This document shows, piece after piece, positions 1-9,309 of a DNA stretch of 64,000 bases. A program made the position numbers and the translations under genes. The stretch lies in NCBI GenBank assembly GCA_965212545.1, contig CBDBVB010000030.1, positions 309,510 through 373,509 on the forward strand. The letters are read 5' to 3'. Within the stretch, counting starts at the first letter, position 1, and each line of letters begins with the position of its first letter. The notes beneath the pieces are model-generated. The model was given only the letters and a program-made list of their open reading frames with translations, was not told the origin of the DNA and searched no databases. Origin of the DNA: JABDIP01 sp965212545 (lineage in GTDB: Bacteria; Pseudomonadota; Alphaproteobacteria; DSM-16000; Inquilinaceae).

Positions 1-224
1 CCTGGAGTTATGCGGAAGGCAGGCGCGGTTCCATAGCACACAGGGGACGACAGTGCATACCGCGGCGCACAATTTGGCCGTCGACTCCGATCGCGGGGCC
101 GGGCGGATGTGGTAATGCCCAGGCGTCTGCAACGCCGGTCGTGGCCAGTGGGTACATTGCACGCTAGGCTGGTAGCCATTCCTGGAAGAGCACGGTTTGC
201 CGATGTATTCCATGCCTCCGCACA
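1..224. other. Gene-free leader before comEC
   Basis: No reading frame in this stretch resembles a known protein. It probably carries the comEC promoter and the edge of an upstream gene outside the window. In related alphaproteobacteria gltX often lies here, divergent from comEC, but no gltX codons can be seen, so that is only context. Confidence 0.4.
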
Positions 225-2375
225 ATGGCTGACAGCCGGGTCTGGACACCGCCTCGGAGCGATGCCGCGCGCCCGGTGAGAATAGTCCTCGCCGGCGTTG
301 CCGGTGCCATAATGGCGGAGCGGGATCGCTGGCCGCTTTGGCTGCCGGTCGCCGCCGGCCTCGGAATTCTGGTCTATTTCGCCCTGCCGTATGAGCCCGA
401 ACGGTGGCTGGGGCCGGCGTCGGCACTGGCGTTTGCAATGGCTGTGGTCGTTGCACGTGGCCGGCCGGTGGCGCCGATTGCGCTCGCCGCGATTCTGGCG
501 GCATCACTCGGATTTGCGGCGGCGCAGGCCGGTACAGCCCGTTACGCCGCACCGATGCTCGACGGGCGCATCGGTCCCGCCTGGGTCGAAGGTCGGGTGG
601 TCGGCCAGAGCGTCCTGCCGCAAGGGGTGAGGGTGGTCCTGGCCGATCTGTCGATCGACCGGCTGGCCCCGGAGAGGACACCCCGGCAGGTTCGCATTCG
701 CCTGCTGTCGGGTTCCGAGCCTCTCGCCACCGGCACCCGGATTGGCGTGCGGGCAATCCTCAACCCGCCGAGCCGGCCGGTTCTGCCCGGCGGATTCGAC
801 TTTCGCCGGCATGCCTTCTTCCAGGGGATCGGGGGCATCGGATTCGCAGTCGGCCATCCGAGCCTGCTCGACGGCGGCGGTATCGGCCGCATGCTACCCC
901 TGGAATCGGGGCGTCGCGCCATCGCCGACCGTATCCGGTCGGCCCTCGACGGCGACCGTTCGGCGATCGCGACAGCCCTGCTCACCGGCGATCGGGGCGC
1001 CATCCGGCCGGAGATTCACAAGTCCATCCGCGAAGCCGGTCTGGCGCATCTGCTGGCGATCTCCGGCCTGCATCTCGGATTGGTGGCCGGGCTCATCTTC
1101 TTTGCCGTGCGGGCGACGCTCGCCCTGGTTCCGTCGCTGGCGCTCGACCGGCCGATCAAGAAATGGGCCGCCGTCGCCGCGCTGTGCGGCGCCTTCGCCT
1201 ACATGCTCGTCGTCGGTTCGACAGTGCCGACGCAGCGCGCCTTCATCATGGTCGGGCTGGTGCTGGTGGCGGTCCTGGTCGATCGGGTCGCCATTTCCAT
1301 GCGATTGGCGGCCTGGGCGGCGGCATTGGTACTGGCGATCGCGCCATACAGCCTTTTGGGGCCAAGCTTCCAGATGTCTTTCGCGGCCGTGATCGCGTTG
1401 ATCGCCGGTTACGAGGCGATGCGTCACCGGTTGGCCGAATGGCGTCGCCGGGCGGGGCCGGTGGGCATGGGGGCGCTATATCTGGCCGGGGTGCTGTTGA
1501 CGACCGCGATCGCCTCGACCGCCACCGCGCCGTTCGCCCTCTACCATTTCCAGCAGGTCGCCAGCTACGGGCTGCTGACCAATTTGTTGGCGGTGCCGCT
1601 GACGGCGCTGTGGATCATGCCCTGGGGCCTTGCCGCATACCTGCTGATGCCTCTGGGGCTGGAGGCGCTGGCGCTGGCCCCCATGGGCTGGGGTATCTCG
1701 GCCCTGCTGGCGATCGCCGAGGCCGCCGCCGGATGGCCGCATGCCGCCATTCGGGTGGCCATGCCGCCCGGCTGGGCGTTGGGGTTGGCGTCTCTAGGCG
1801 GGCTATGGTTGTGCCTGTGGCGCGGGCGCTGGCGCCTGTGGGGCATCGCTGCCGTCGCAGCCGGGCTGATCGCCATGGTCTGGCCCGGTTCGAGGCCGGA
1901 CATCCTGATCAGCGAAGACGGGCGACTGATGGCGGTGCGTGCCGCCGATGGCAGGCTGTCGGTCTCCGAGCCCAGGCGCGATCGCTTCACCCGCGAAATC
2001 TGGTTGCGCGCTGATGGCCGGTCCGAAGTCACATCTTGGCCGACGGCCGGCCCTGACGAAGCGGCATGGCTGACCTGCGATCCCCTGGCCTGCCTCTATC
2101 GGCCAAATGGACAGTCGGTCGCCTTGATCCGGGATCCGCGGGCTTTGCAGGAAGACTGCTCCATGGCTGATATCGTGGTCGCCGCCGTTCCGGTGCCGCG
2201 CTTTTGCCGTGCCGATATCGTCGTCGACCGTTTTGATGTCTGGCGGCACGGCGCCCACGCGATCACCTTCACCCAGGAAGGGCCCGTCGTCGCGCGCGTT
2301 GCTGACCGGATCGGCTTGCGGCCATGGGTTCTGGATCGCCGGCCGGACTGGGAGCGGGCAGAGATGTCTGACTAG
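225..2375 (+). CDS. comEC: ComEC/Rec2 family DNA-uptake channel protein
   Basis: Inner-membrane protein of the ComEC/Rec2 family, which forms the channel for single-stranded DNA entry during natural transformation. The 716-residue product has an N-terminal DUF4131-like region (about residues 35-200). The family core, with the signature AHLLAISGLHLG near residue 272, follows and leads into many hydrophobic segments to about residue 560. The C-terminal part is short and polar and lacks a clear metallo-beta-lactamase HxHxDH motif, as in many alphaproteobacterial versions. The start at 225 is the longest option; Met30 (312) is an alternative. It converges on the minus-strand gene at 2387 with an 11-bp gap. 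Position beside lexA-moeA-moaC is conserved in alphaproteobacteria. Confidence 0.9.
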   Translation: MADSRVWTPPRSDAARPVRIVLAGVAGAIMAERDRWPLWLPVAAGLGILVYFALPYEPERWLGPASALAFAMAVVVARGRPVAPIALAAILAASLGFAAAQAGTARYAAPMLDGRIGPAWVEGRVVGQSVLPQGVRVVLADLSIDRLAPERTPRQVRIRLLSGSEPLATGTRIGVRAILNPPSRPVLPGGFDFRRHAFFQGIGGIGFAVGHPSLLDGGGIGRMLPLESGRRAIADRIRSALDGDRSAIATALLTGDRGAIRPEIHKSIREAGLAHLLAISGLHLGLVAGLIFFAVRATLALVPSLALDRPIKKWAAVAALCGAFAYMLVVGSTVPTQRAFIMVGLVLVAVLVDRVAISMRLAAWAAALVLAIAPYSLLGPSFQMSFAAVIALIAGYEAMRHRLAEWRRRAGPVGMGALYLAGVLLTTAIASTATAPFALYHFQQVASYGLLTNLLAVPLTALWIMPWGLAAYLLMPLGLEALALAPMGWGISALLAIAEAAAGWPHAAIRVAMPPGWALGLASLGGLWLCLWRGRWRLWGIAAVAAGLIAMVWPGSRPDILISEDGRLMAVRAADGRLSVSEPRRDRFTREIWLRADGRSEVTSWPTAGPDEAAWLTCDPLACLYRPNGQSVALIRDPRALQEDCSMADIVVAAVPVPRFCRADIVVDRFDVWRHGAHAITFTQEGPVVARVADRIGLRPWVLDRRPDWERAEMSD

Positions 2376-2386
2376 GCAGCGGGACA

Positions 2387-2890
2387 CTAATAGGTCCCGA
2401 CCCGAACCGTACCGTCATCGTCCGGGATCACCGCTGAGAACACCGTATCGGAATCCTCCCGCCAATCCGGTTCACGGCCGATCGCAGCCTCTTCGCCCCA
2501 GCACCGCTCTCGGAGTTCCTCCTCCAACTCCTCATGGGAGTCGCCGAAGCAGTGATGAAACCATGATTGGCTTCCCGCAGTCGTCTTCCCGCGGCAAACA
2601 AGAAGCCAGTCGGATTCATCAGGGAACGAACGAAGGGCGGCGGAAACGAACTGCTCATCGACCATGCCACGCAACGGAAGTTGCGGCTCGCCGAACATGA
2701 TGACGCTGGTTCTCGGCGGCAGCTCGGACAGGCGTTCGTCGAAGTCTTCGAGCGAGACGAACATCTCGAGCGATCGGCTTCCCGCCGCGGCATGGAAACG
2801 GAACAGCGCCAGCACCTCGCCGTTGCGGGCGATCGCGTCAGCGATTCTACGCCGGAACTCCGTATTCGCCGTCGACCGCTCAGGCATCAC
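2387..2890 (-). CDS. Hypothetical protein, 167 aa
   Basis: Unrecognised soluble protein. The sequence is acidic, with a tryptophan/histidine patch (SQSWFHHCFGDSHEELEEEL, about residues 107-126). No signal peptide or membrane segment is visible. It lies 21 bp downstream of lexA on the same strand and could be co-transcribed with it, which would place it under SOS control; this is inference from spacing only. The first two codons are both Met, so the start may be 2890 or 2887. Base composition is like the neighbours. Confidence 0.6.
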   Translation of the reverse strand: MMPERSTANTEFRRRIADAIARNGEVLALFRFHAAAGSRSLEMFVSLEDFDERLSELPPRTSVIMFGEPQLPLRGMVDEQFVSAALRSFPDESDWLLVCRGKTTAGSQSWFHHCFGDSHEELEEELRERCWGEEAAIGREPDWREDSDTVFSAVIPDDDGTVRVGTY

Positions 2891-2911
2891 ATGGCGCTGG
2901 CAGCCTGGCCC

Positions 2912-3631
2912 CTAGCCATAGTGGCGGATCAGCCCTACCAGGCGACCTTGAACCTTAACCCGGTCGGGGCCGAAGATACGGGTTTCGTACGCCGGGTTGG
3001 CCGGTTCCAGGGCGATCGTTGCGCCCTTCTTGCGCAGCCGTTTCAGGGTCACCTCCTGGTCGTCGACCAGGGCCACGACGATGGTGCCGTTCTCCGCCGT
3101 CTCGCAGCGCAGGATGACCACGGTATCGCCGTCATAGATACCGGCATCGATCATGCTGTCGCCGGCAACCTCGAGCGCATAATGATCGCCATTGCCGAGC
3201 AGGGTGGCCGGCACGTCGGCAAATTGCGAATGGTCGCGCAGTGCCTCGATCGGCGTGCCGGCGGCGATCTGCCCGTAGAGGGGCAGGGATACAACCGCCG
3301 CCTCTTCCGGGCCGTCGACGGCGCGGCCCGGCATGGCGGCGCTGAAATCGCCCTTGATGACGTTGGGCGCGAATGGCTGGTCGGACGGCGCTGCAGTCGC
3401 GGCGCCTGTGTCGATGCCGTCCGGCAGGCGAAGCACCTCCAGCGCTCGGGCGCGATGGGGCAGGCGGCGGATGAAGCCGCGTTCCTCCAGCCCGGTGATC
3501 AGCCGGTGGATGCCGGATTTCGAACGCAGATTCAACGCGTCCTTCATCTCGTCGAATGAAGGTGAAACCCCACCTTCGGAAAGGCGGTGGTTGATGAAGA
3601 GCAGCAGTTCCTGCTGTTTTCTGGTCAGCAT
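2912..3631 (-). CDS. lexA: LexA repressor (SOS regulator, self-cleaving)
   Basis: Transcriptional repressor of the SOS response that self-cleaves when RecA is activated. The 239-residue product has the winged-helix DNA-binding domain at residues 1-65 and the S24 protease-like domain at about 115-239. The Ala124-Gly125 cleavage site (QIAAGTP), catalytic Ser159 (AGDSMIDAG) and Lys197 (VTLKRL) are all present. The start at 3631 (MLTRKQQELL) is chosen because LexA proteins begin this way; the open frame runs further upstream to 3700 without family similarity. A GTTC-N7-GTTC operator lies about 90 bp upstream, so autoregulation is expected. Confidence 0.96.
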   Translation of the reverse strand: MLTRKQQELLLFINHRLSEGGVSPSFDEMKDALNLRSKSGIHRLITGLEERGFIRRLPHRARALEVLRLPDGIDTGAATAAPSDQPFAPNVIKGDFSAAMPGRAVDGPEEAAVVSLPLYGQIAAGTPIEALRDHSQFADVPATLLGNGDHYALEVAGDSMIDAGIYDGDTVVILRCETAENGTIVVALVDDQEVTLKRLRKKGATIALEPANPAYETRIFGPDRVKVQGRLVGLIRHYG

Positions 3632-3719
3632 CGGATGGCCCCGTCGGTAGAGCGCCGCTGGAGGGCGATGGGCGAGTCGGCTGCACATTAGCCGGAACAA
3701 AACACAAACGTCAAGATTT

Positions 3720-3734
3720 GTTCTGTTTTAGTTC
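3720..3734 (-). promoter_or_regulatory. LexA operator (alphaproteobacterial SOS box)
   Basis: GTTCTGTTTTAGTTC is a perfect match to the alphaproteobacterial LexA box GTTC-N7-GTTC. It lies between moeA (stop at 3751) and lexA (start at 3631), inside the AT-rich lexA promoter region. A third GTTC half-site follows at 3740-3743, out of the usual phase. Autoregulation of lexA is the natural reading. Confidence 0.85.
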
Positions 3735-3750
3735 TGTGTGTTCTTGTGCT

Positions 3751-4965
3751 TTACAGCCGCACCATTCCCGCAGCAAAGGTGACGATCTCCACCAATTCGC
3801 CTGCGGAGGCTGCCGGCACATGCGGTAGCCGTACGACCAGGCAGTCCGCGCCGGCAAGGCCGGACATCACCGAACTGTCCTGCAGATCGAACGGAGTTGC
3901 CACGGCATGGCCGTCCGCATCGCGCTCCAGCCGGCTGCGCAGATAGTCCTGGCGGCGGTCGTTCTTGGGCAAGTCGCATCCCAGGCGGGCGTTGGCGGTC
4001 AGTGGATCCGGGCCGTCGAATCCGATCATGGCGAGCAGGGCCGGACGCACGAACAACAGCCCGCAAACCATTGACGAGACGGGATTTCCCGGCAGCCCCA
4101 GCATCGGGGTTCCGTCGATATGGCCGAACATCAGCGGCTTGCCGGGCCGCATGGCGATCTTCCAGAAATCCAGCTCCAGCCCGCGGTCGCCCAGCACGTC
4201 GCGGATCAAATCGTGCTCGCCGACCGAGGCGCCGCCGGTGGTGATCAGCAGATCGGTGCCCTCGGCCCCAGCCGCCATCCGGATCAGCGACTCCCGGCTG
4301 TCCAGTGCGATGCCCAGATTGACCGGTGTCCCGCCGCAGGCGGAGACCAGGGCGGAGAGGGCAAGGCCGTTGGAGCTGACGATCTGGTTCGGCCCGATCG
4401 GATCGCCGGGCAGGACGATCTCGTCGCCGGTCGCCAGGATCGCCACCCTTGGCCTGCGCCGGACCCTGAGCCAGGGGACATTCATGGCGGCGGCGATGCC
4501 GACATCGCGCGCCGTCAGCAAACGGCCTTCCTTCAGCAGCACATCGCCGGCGGTGAAGTCGAGCCCTGCCGGCCGCACATATGCGCCTTCAGCGGCAGCT
4601 TCACGCACCGTCACGCGGTTGCCATCGGCCTCGGTGTCTTCCTGGATAACGATCGTATCGGCGCCGGCCGGCAGCGGCGCGCCAGTGAAGATGCGCACGC
4701 ATTGCCCCTGCTGGACGGTACCGGCGAAACTCTGCCCAGCCGGAACCGATGCGATCTGTTCCAGCACCGCCGGCACGGCCGCCAAATCCGCGGCGCGCAC
4801 CGCATAGCCGTCCATCGCGGAGATCGGCGCCCAGGGCTGGGTCACCCGCGCCGCCACATCCTCCGCCAGCACCCGGCCGAGCGCCTCCGACAACGCCACG
4901 GTCTCCGCCGGCAGGGCCGAGAACGCGGCGGTGATCCGCTCCTTCGCCTGCTCGACCGAGATCAT
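3751..4965 (-). CDS. moeA: Molybdopterin molybdotransferase MoeA
   Basis: Inserts molybdate into adenylylated molybdopterin in the last step of molybdenum-cofactor synthesis. The 404 residues match the family's usual length. The N-terminal MoeA domain carries PISAMDGYAVRAAD (about residues 47-60). The MPT-binding domain carries ILATGDEIV, TTGGASVGEHD and MRPGKP, and domain IV closes the protein. Its ATG overlaps the moaC stop by one base (TGATG), so translation is probably coupled. Last gene of the trpGDC-moaC-moeA run. Confidence 0.95.
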   Translation of the reverse strand: MISVEQAKERITAAFSALPAETVALSEALGRVLAEDVAARVTQPWAPISAMDGYAVRAADLAAVPAVLEQIASVPAGQSFAGTVQQGQCVRIFTGAPLPAGADTIVIQEDTEADGNRVTVREAAAEGAYVRPAGLDFTAGDVLLKEGRLLTARDVGIAAAMNVPWLRVRRRPRVAILATGDEIVLPGDPIGPNQIVSSNGLALSALVSACGGTPVNLGIALDSRESLIRMAAGAEGTDLLITTGGASVGEHDLIRDVLGDRGLELDFWKIAMRPGKPLMFGHIDGTPMLGLPGNPVSSMVCGLLFVRPALLAMIGFDGPDPLTANARLGCDLPKNDRRQDYLRSRLERDADGHAVATPFDLQDSSVMSGLAGADCLVVRLPHVPAASAGELVEIVTFAAGMVRL

Positions 4966-5445
4966 CAGGAGGCCTCGTAGGTGCCTGATTTGCCGCCGGA
5001 TTTATGGATCAGGCGCAGATCCGTGACGATCATCGACCGGTCCACCGCCTTGCACATGTCGTAGACCGTCAGCGCCGCCACCGAGGCGGCGGTCAGCGCC
5101 TCCATCTCGACCCCGGTGCGGCCGTCGATCTTGGCCTCGGCGACGATCTCCACGGCCTGGGCATCCGCATCGCAGGTCAGCTCCAAGGTCACCGAGGTCA
5201 GCGGCAGCGGATGGCAGAGCGGGATCAGATCCGCGGTCTTCTTTGCCGCCATGATGCCGGCCAGCCGGGCCACGCCCAGCACGTCGCCCTTCTTGGCGGC
5301 GCCGTCGCGGATCATCGCCAGGGTCTCGGCCTGCATCGACGACCCTGCAGCCGGCCCGCGCGATGCGGTGGGTCACGTCCTTGTCCGAGACATCGACCAT
5401 GCGCGCCGCGCCGGCCTCGTCGAAATGGGTGAAGTCCCGGCTCAT
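4965..5445 (-). CDS. moaC: Cyclic pyranopterin monophosphate synthase MoaC (frameshifted as sequenced)
   Basis: Second enzyme of molybdenum-cofactor synthesis, forming cPMP from the MoaA product. The N-terminus (MSRDFTHFDEAGAARMVDVS) begins at 5445. The frame breaks near 5350 and the rest (MQAETLAMIRDGAAKKGDVL onward) continues in another frame to 4965, including LIPLCHPLPLT, GVEMEALTA and KAVDRSMIV. Joined, this gives a protein of the family's normal length, about 160 residues. A single extra base explains the break, so a sequence error is likelier than a pseudogene. The start overlaps the trpC stop by 4 bp and the stop overlaps the moeA start. Confidence 0.88.
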
Positions 5446-6245
5446 GCGGTCACCGGCTGGGCCAGCATCGTGCGGACCGCCTCCGCCACGTCGTCCTGGC
5501 GCATGAAGGACTCGCCGATGAGGAAGGTGGTCACGCCCACCGCCGCCATGCGCGCCAGATCGGCCGGCGTCGACAAGCCGCTTTCGCCGACCGCCAGCCG
5601 GTCGGCCGGAACCAGCGGGGCCAGTTCCTCCGTGGTCGCAAGGTCGACCGCCATGGACTTGAGATTACGGTTGTTGATGCCGATCATGCCGGCATCCAGA
5701 CCCAATGCATGGTCGAGTTCGCTTCGGTCGTGCACCTCTGCCAGCACATCCATCCGCCAACGCCCGGCTTCTGCGGCCAGCGCCTTGGCCTCGACATCGG
5801 TCAGCGCCGCCAGGATCAGCAGAATGCAGTCCGCCCCCAGCGCCCGCGCCTCGGCAACCTGATACGGGTCGAGCATGAAGTCCTTGCGCAGAGCGGGCAG
5901 GGGGACCGCATCGCGCGCCGCCTCGAGGTAGGAATCATCGCCCTGGAAATAGGGCCGGTCGGTCAACACCGACAGGCAGGAGGCGCCGCCCTGATGATAG
6001 GCCTTGGCCAATGACGGCGGGTCGAACTCCTTTCGGATCAGCCCTTTGGAGGGCGATGCTTTCTTGATTTCCGCGATCAGCCCGTACCGGCCGACATGCC
6101 GTGCCTGCCGCAAGGCCTTCTCAAATCCGCGCGGCGGTTCGGCGTCGGCGGCCGCCCGCTCAACCTTCGCAAGCGGTCGCACCGACTTGCAGCGCTCGAT
6201 ATGCTCACGCTTGTCGGCGCAGATCCTGGCCAGCACGTCGCTCAT
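5442..6245 (-). CDS. trpC: Indole-3-glycerol phosphate synthase
   Basis: Closes the indole ring of indole-3-glycerol phosphate in tryptophan synthesis. The 267-residue TIM barrel carries the family residues in order: EIKKASPSKG (catalytic Lys), SVLTDRPYFQG, ALRKDFMLDPYQ, LAEVHDRSE, GINNRNLKS and VGESGLSTPAD. It is the monofunctional form, with no TrpF fusion. It lies 10 bp after trpD and overlaps moaC by 4 bp, so it is in the trpGDC-moaC-moeA operon. Confidence 0.96.
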   Translation of the reverse strand: MSDVLARICADKREHIERCKSVRPLAKVERAAADAEPPRGFEKALRQARHVGRYGLIAEIKKASPSKGLIRKEFDPPSLAKAYHQGGASCLSVLTDRPYFQGDDSYLEAARDAVPLPALRKDFMLDPYQVAEARALGADCILLILAALTDVEAKALAAEAGRWRMDVLAEVHDRSELDHALGLDAGMIGINNRNLKSMAVDLATTEELAPLVPADRLAVGESGLSTPADLARMAAVGVTTFLIGESFMRQDDVAEAVRTMLAQPVTA

Positions 6246-6255
6246 TCGGCTCGGC

Positions 6256-7302
6256 TCACTCGGACTCGGCCGGCGGCGGCTCGTTGGTGATCGCCACCAG
6301 CCGGTCGAGCGCCTTGCCGGCAGCGCCGCTGTCGATCAGTTCGGCAGCCATGACGACGCCATCGGTCAGGCTGTCGACCTTGCCCGCGACGATCAACGCG
6401 GCGGCCGCGTTCAACAGCACGATATCGCGATAGGGCGATGCGATTCCGGACAGCAGCCCGCGCAGGGCCTCGGCATTGGTCTCGGAATCGCCGCCTTTCA
6501 GATCGGCCGTCTCGGCGCGGGAGAGGCCGGCCTCCTCCGGCGTGATGTCGAAGGTTCTGACCTTGCCGTCTTTCCACTCAGCCACATGTGTTGGCCCGGT
6601 GGTGGTGATCTCGTCCAGCCCGTCGGAGCCGTGCACGACCCAGGCGCGCTCGGCGCCCAGCTTGCCAAGCACCGACGCCAGGGGCTCGACCCATTGCGGT
6701 GCGAACACGCCCATCAGCTGCCGCTTGACGCCGGCCGGATTGCTGAGCGGTCCCAACAGGTTGAAGATCGTTCTTGTGCCGAGTTCGACCCGGGTCGGCC
6801 CGACATGGCGCATGGCGCTGTGGTGGCGGATGGCGAACAGGAAGCAGACATTGGCATCCCACAGCGCCTTCTTCACCAGCGCCATATCGGCGTCCAGATT
6901 GACCCCCAGCGCGCCCAACACGTCGGAGCCGCCGGTGCGGCTCGACAGGGCCCGGTTGCCGTGCTTGGCGACCGGGACGCCGGCTGCGGCCAGAACCAGG
7001 GCGACGGCAGTGGAGACGTTGTAGGTGCCGGAATTGTCGCCGCCTGTGCCGCAGACGTCGATGGCGCCTTCCGGCGGCTCGATGTGCAGCGCCTTGGCGC
7101 GCATGATGCGGGCAGCGCCGGTCAGCTCCTCGATCGTCTCGCCGCGGGTCCTGAGCGCCATCAGGAAGCCGCCGATCTGCGACGGGGTGGCGTCGCCGGA
7201 CATGATGATCTCGAACGCCGCGGTGGCGTCGTCCTCGCCAAGCGGCTTGCCATCGGCGACCCGGGCGATGAAGGGCTGGAGCTCGCTGGAAGGGCCGCTC
7301 AT
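6256..7302 (-). CDS. trpD: Anthranilate phosphoribosyltransferase
   Basis: Transfers phosphoribose from PRPP to anthranilate. The 348 residues include the PRPP-binding loop CGTGGDNSGTYNVSTA (about residues 84-99) and the anthranilate-site segments KHGNRALSSRTGGSD and HHSAMRHVGPTR. Length is typical. The start overlaps the trpG stop by 4 bp, showing tight coupling between the amidotransferase and this gene. Confidence 0.96.
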   Translation of the reverse strand: MSGPSSELQPFIARVADGKPLGEDDATAAFEIIMSGDATPSQIGGFLMALRTRGETIEELTGAARIMRAKALHIEPPEGAIDVCGTGGDNSGTYNVSTAVALVLAAAGVPVAKHGNRALSSRTGGSDVLGALGVNLDADMALVKKALWDANVCFLFAIRHHSAMRHVGPTRVELGTRTIFNLLGPLSNPAGVKRQLMGVFAPQWVEPLASVLGKLGAERAWVVHGSDGLDEITTTGPTHVAEWKDGKVRTFDITPEEAGLSRAETADLKGGDSETNAEALRGLLSGIASPYRDIVLLNAAAALIVAGKVDSLTDGVVMAAELIDSGAAGKALDRLVAITNEPPPAESE

Positions 7303-7883
7303 GCCGCGCGCTTCCGGCCGGCGATGTCGAGGAAGTTGCCGAGCAGCCGGTGACCGTCCTGTGAGGCGATGCTCTCAGGATGGAATTGCACGCCATGCAC
7401 GGGCAACGTCTTGTGGCGCAGTCCCATGATCAGTCCGTTCTCGGTTTCCGCATTGATTTCAAAGCAGTCGGGCAGGGTGTCGCGATCGACGATCAAGGAA
7501 TGATAGCGGGTCACCCGAAGCGGGTTTGGCAATCCCGCCATGACGCCGGTGTTGTGATGCCGCACATCCGACAGCTTGCCATGCATGATTTCCGGCGCCC
7601 GGCCGATGCTCCCGCCAAAGGCCTGGCCGATCGCCTGATGGCCCAGGCAGACCCCCAGGATCGGCAGCTTGCCGGCGGCCTCCGCGATCAGTTCCAGGCA
7701 GATGCCGGCCTTGTCGGGATCGCACGGCCCCGGCGACAGCACGATGCCGTCGGGGCGAAGCGCAATTGCCTCCTTGACGGTCAGCGCGTCGTTGCGCCGG
7801 ACCATCGTCTCCGCCCCAAGCTCGCCCAGGAAGTGGACGAGGTTGTAGGTAAAGCTGTCGTAATTGTCGATCAGCAGCAGCAT
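7299..7883 (-). CDS. trpG: Anthranilate synthase component II (glutamine amidotransferase)
   Basis: Supplies ammonia from glutamine to TrpE. The 194-residue class I amidotransferase starts LLLIDNYDSFTYNLV and has the nucleophile Cys79 (GVCLGHQAIG) and the His/Glu pair in QFHPESI near residue 170. It is the first gene of the minus-strand operon. Its partner trpE lies on the same strand but about 4.8 kb away (12711-14224), separated by an accessory insert, whereas trpE and trpG are usually adjacent in related genomes. Confidence 0.95.
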   Translation of the reverse strand: MLLLIDNYDSFTYNLVHFLGELGAETMVRRNDALTVKEAIALRPDGIVLSPGPCDPDKAGICLELIAEAAGKLPILGVCLGHQAIGQAFGGSIGRAPEIMHGKLSDVRHHNTGVMAGLPNPLRVTRYHSLIVDRDTLPDCFEINAETENGLIMGLRHKTLPVHGVQFHPESIASQDGHRLLGNFLDIAGRKRAA

Positions 7884-7994
7884 TCAGACCCGTTTTCCTT
7901 GCGTTCACCCATTGCGAATACCTTTCGTTCGGCGTCGGCAACACTACAGCCGGCAATCGAAGTTGACCAGCGGACACGGTGAGGCAGGAGTTCG

Positions 7995-8648
7995 ATGAGC
8001 GACACCTATGCGACCGGTCCCCTGAGGTCCGAATTGCAGAACACCTCGGGCCAGGGGCCGGCATTCGAAGCACCCGCCGGTGTCGGACGACTGAACTGGG
8101 GCGCGTTTGCCTTCAGCTGGATCTGGGGACTCGGGAACGGGACATATATCGCGCTCCTGGCCCTGCTGCCCCCATTGAACCTGGTCATGCCCTTCATCCT
8201 GCTCTTCAAGGGCGACAAATGGGCCTGGCAGAACGACCGCTGGCGGGACCTGGATCACTTCAGGACCGTCCAGAAACACTGGGCCATCGCCGCGGCCATA
8301 TTCTATGGGCTTGGCGCGGCATTCATCATTGGCATCGTCGTCATCGTCTTTGCTGTACTCAGCGGCTTGGAACCGGTCGAGACGGCGAAACACGAGGCGA
8401 GGACCAACCCGCAGGTCGCGCAGCACGTCGGCACCCCGGTCGATGTCAGCTGGTGGTTCACCGGCTCGGTCAACACCGATGCCCAGTCCGGCGACGCCGA
8501 CGTGACCGTCTACCTCAGCGGTCCGCTCGCCTCCGGCACGCTGCGGATGGTGTCCGTGAAGCGCGGCAATGTCTGGGTCGTGCGCAAGATCGTGCTCACG
8601 CTGGACGACACCGGTCAGGTGATCGGCCTCTCTCCACCGTCGAATTAG
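7995..8648 (+). CDS. Membrane protein with Coa1-like C-terminal domain
   Basis: A 217-residue membrane protein. The N-terminal half holds two to three hydrophobic segments around GAFAFSWIWGLGNGTY, LLPPLNLVMPFILLF and AIFYGLGAAFIIGIVVIVF. The C-terminal half (about residues 135-205) resembles the Coa1/Tim21-type domain seen in bacterial proteins named cytochrome oxidase assembly factor 1. Function here is unproven. It is the first gene of the insert between trpG and trpE and reads divergently from trpG across a 111-bp gap that must hold both promoters. Confidence 0.7.
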   Translation: MSDTYATGPLRSELQNTSGQGPAFEAPAGVGRLNWGAFAFSWIWGLGNGTYIALLALLPPLNLVMPFILLFKGDKWAWQNDRWRDLDHFRTVQKHWAIAAAIFYGLGAAFIIGIVVIVFAVLSGLEPVETAKHEARTNPQVAQHVGTPVDVSWWFTGSVNTDAQSGDADVTVYLSGPLASGTLRMVSVKRGNVWVVRKIVLTLDDTGQVIGLSPPSN

Positions 8649-8843
8649 CGCTCCGGGCCGGCTTCAGGATCATGCCAGGCCCGGGTAGGCTGGCGAGCAT
8701 GACTCCCACCGAAGACCGATTGCGGTCCAGCAAGAGACGCTCTGAATCCATAGTGAATGTTCGTCTGATATGAAGTATTGGCGTCAAGGATGTCATCCCC
8801 GGTCCATCGTAGTCAGCGTCGACTGACCTGCCCGGCGTAAACC

Positions 8844-9299
8844 ATGGCACTGATAGTCGCGCATCTTTTCGAGCATCCGGACCATCGCCGACTGGTTGCC
8901 GGCTGGATCTTCGACGCGTTCTGGCGCGAGCGTCCGGAATCCGATCTTACGATCGCCTCCTTCGGGGCCAGACTGGCGGATGCGACCGAACCGGACCGGA
9001 TCCCGCTATCGCTTTTGGCGCTGGTCGATGGCCGTCCGGCCGGCACGGTCAACCTGATCGAGAACGACGACTCCAAACGCAGTTACCTGCGCCCATGGCT
9101 GGCGGCACTGGTCGTGGCGCCGCAATTCCGCCGGGCGGGAATCGGATCGGCGCTCGTAAGGGCGCTGTGCGATCACGCAGCCAGGTTGGATATACCCGAA
9201 CTCTATCTCGGCACCGACATACCGGATTTCTATCGCCGGCTCGGCGCTGTCCTCGTGGAACGCGACGGCGACCATCATGTGATGCGGCTGCCGACCTAG
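8844..9299 (+). CDS. GNAT family N-acetyltransferase
   Basis: A 151-residue acetyl-CoA-dependent acyltransferase of the GNAT fold. The acetyl-CoA motif A is visible as ALVVAPQFRRAGIGSALVRA (about residues 89-108), the V-x-x-x-x-R-x-x-G-I-G pattern. ELYLGTDIPDFYRRLGAVLV near the end is the usual motif B tail. Substrate unknown. It converges on the sulfotransferase gene with a 10-bp gap. The 195 bp upstream (8649-8843) hold no recognised gene. Confidence 0.85.
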   Translation: MALIVAHLFEHPDHRRLVAGWIFDAFWRERPESDLTIASFGARLADATEPDRIPLSLLALVDGRPAGTVNLIENDDSKRSYLRPWLAALVVAPQFRRAGIGSALVRALCDHAARLDIPELYLGTDIPDFYRRLGAVLVERDGDHHVMRLPT

Positions 9300-9309
9300 T
9301 GCGGGACCG

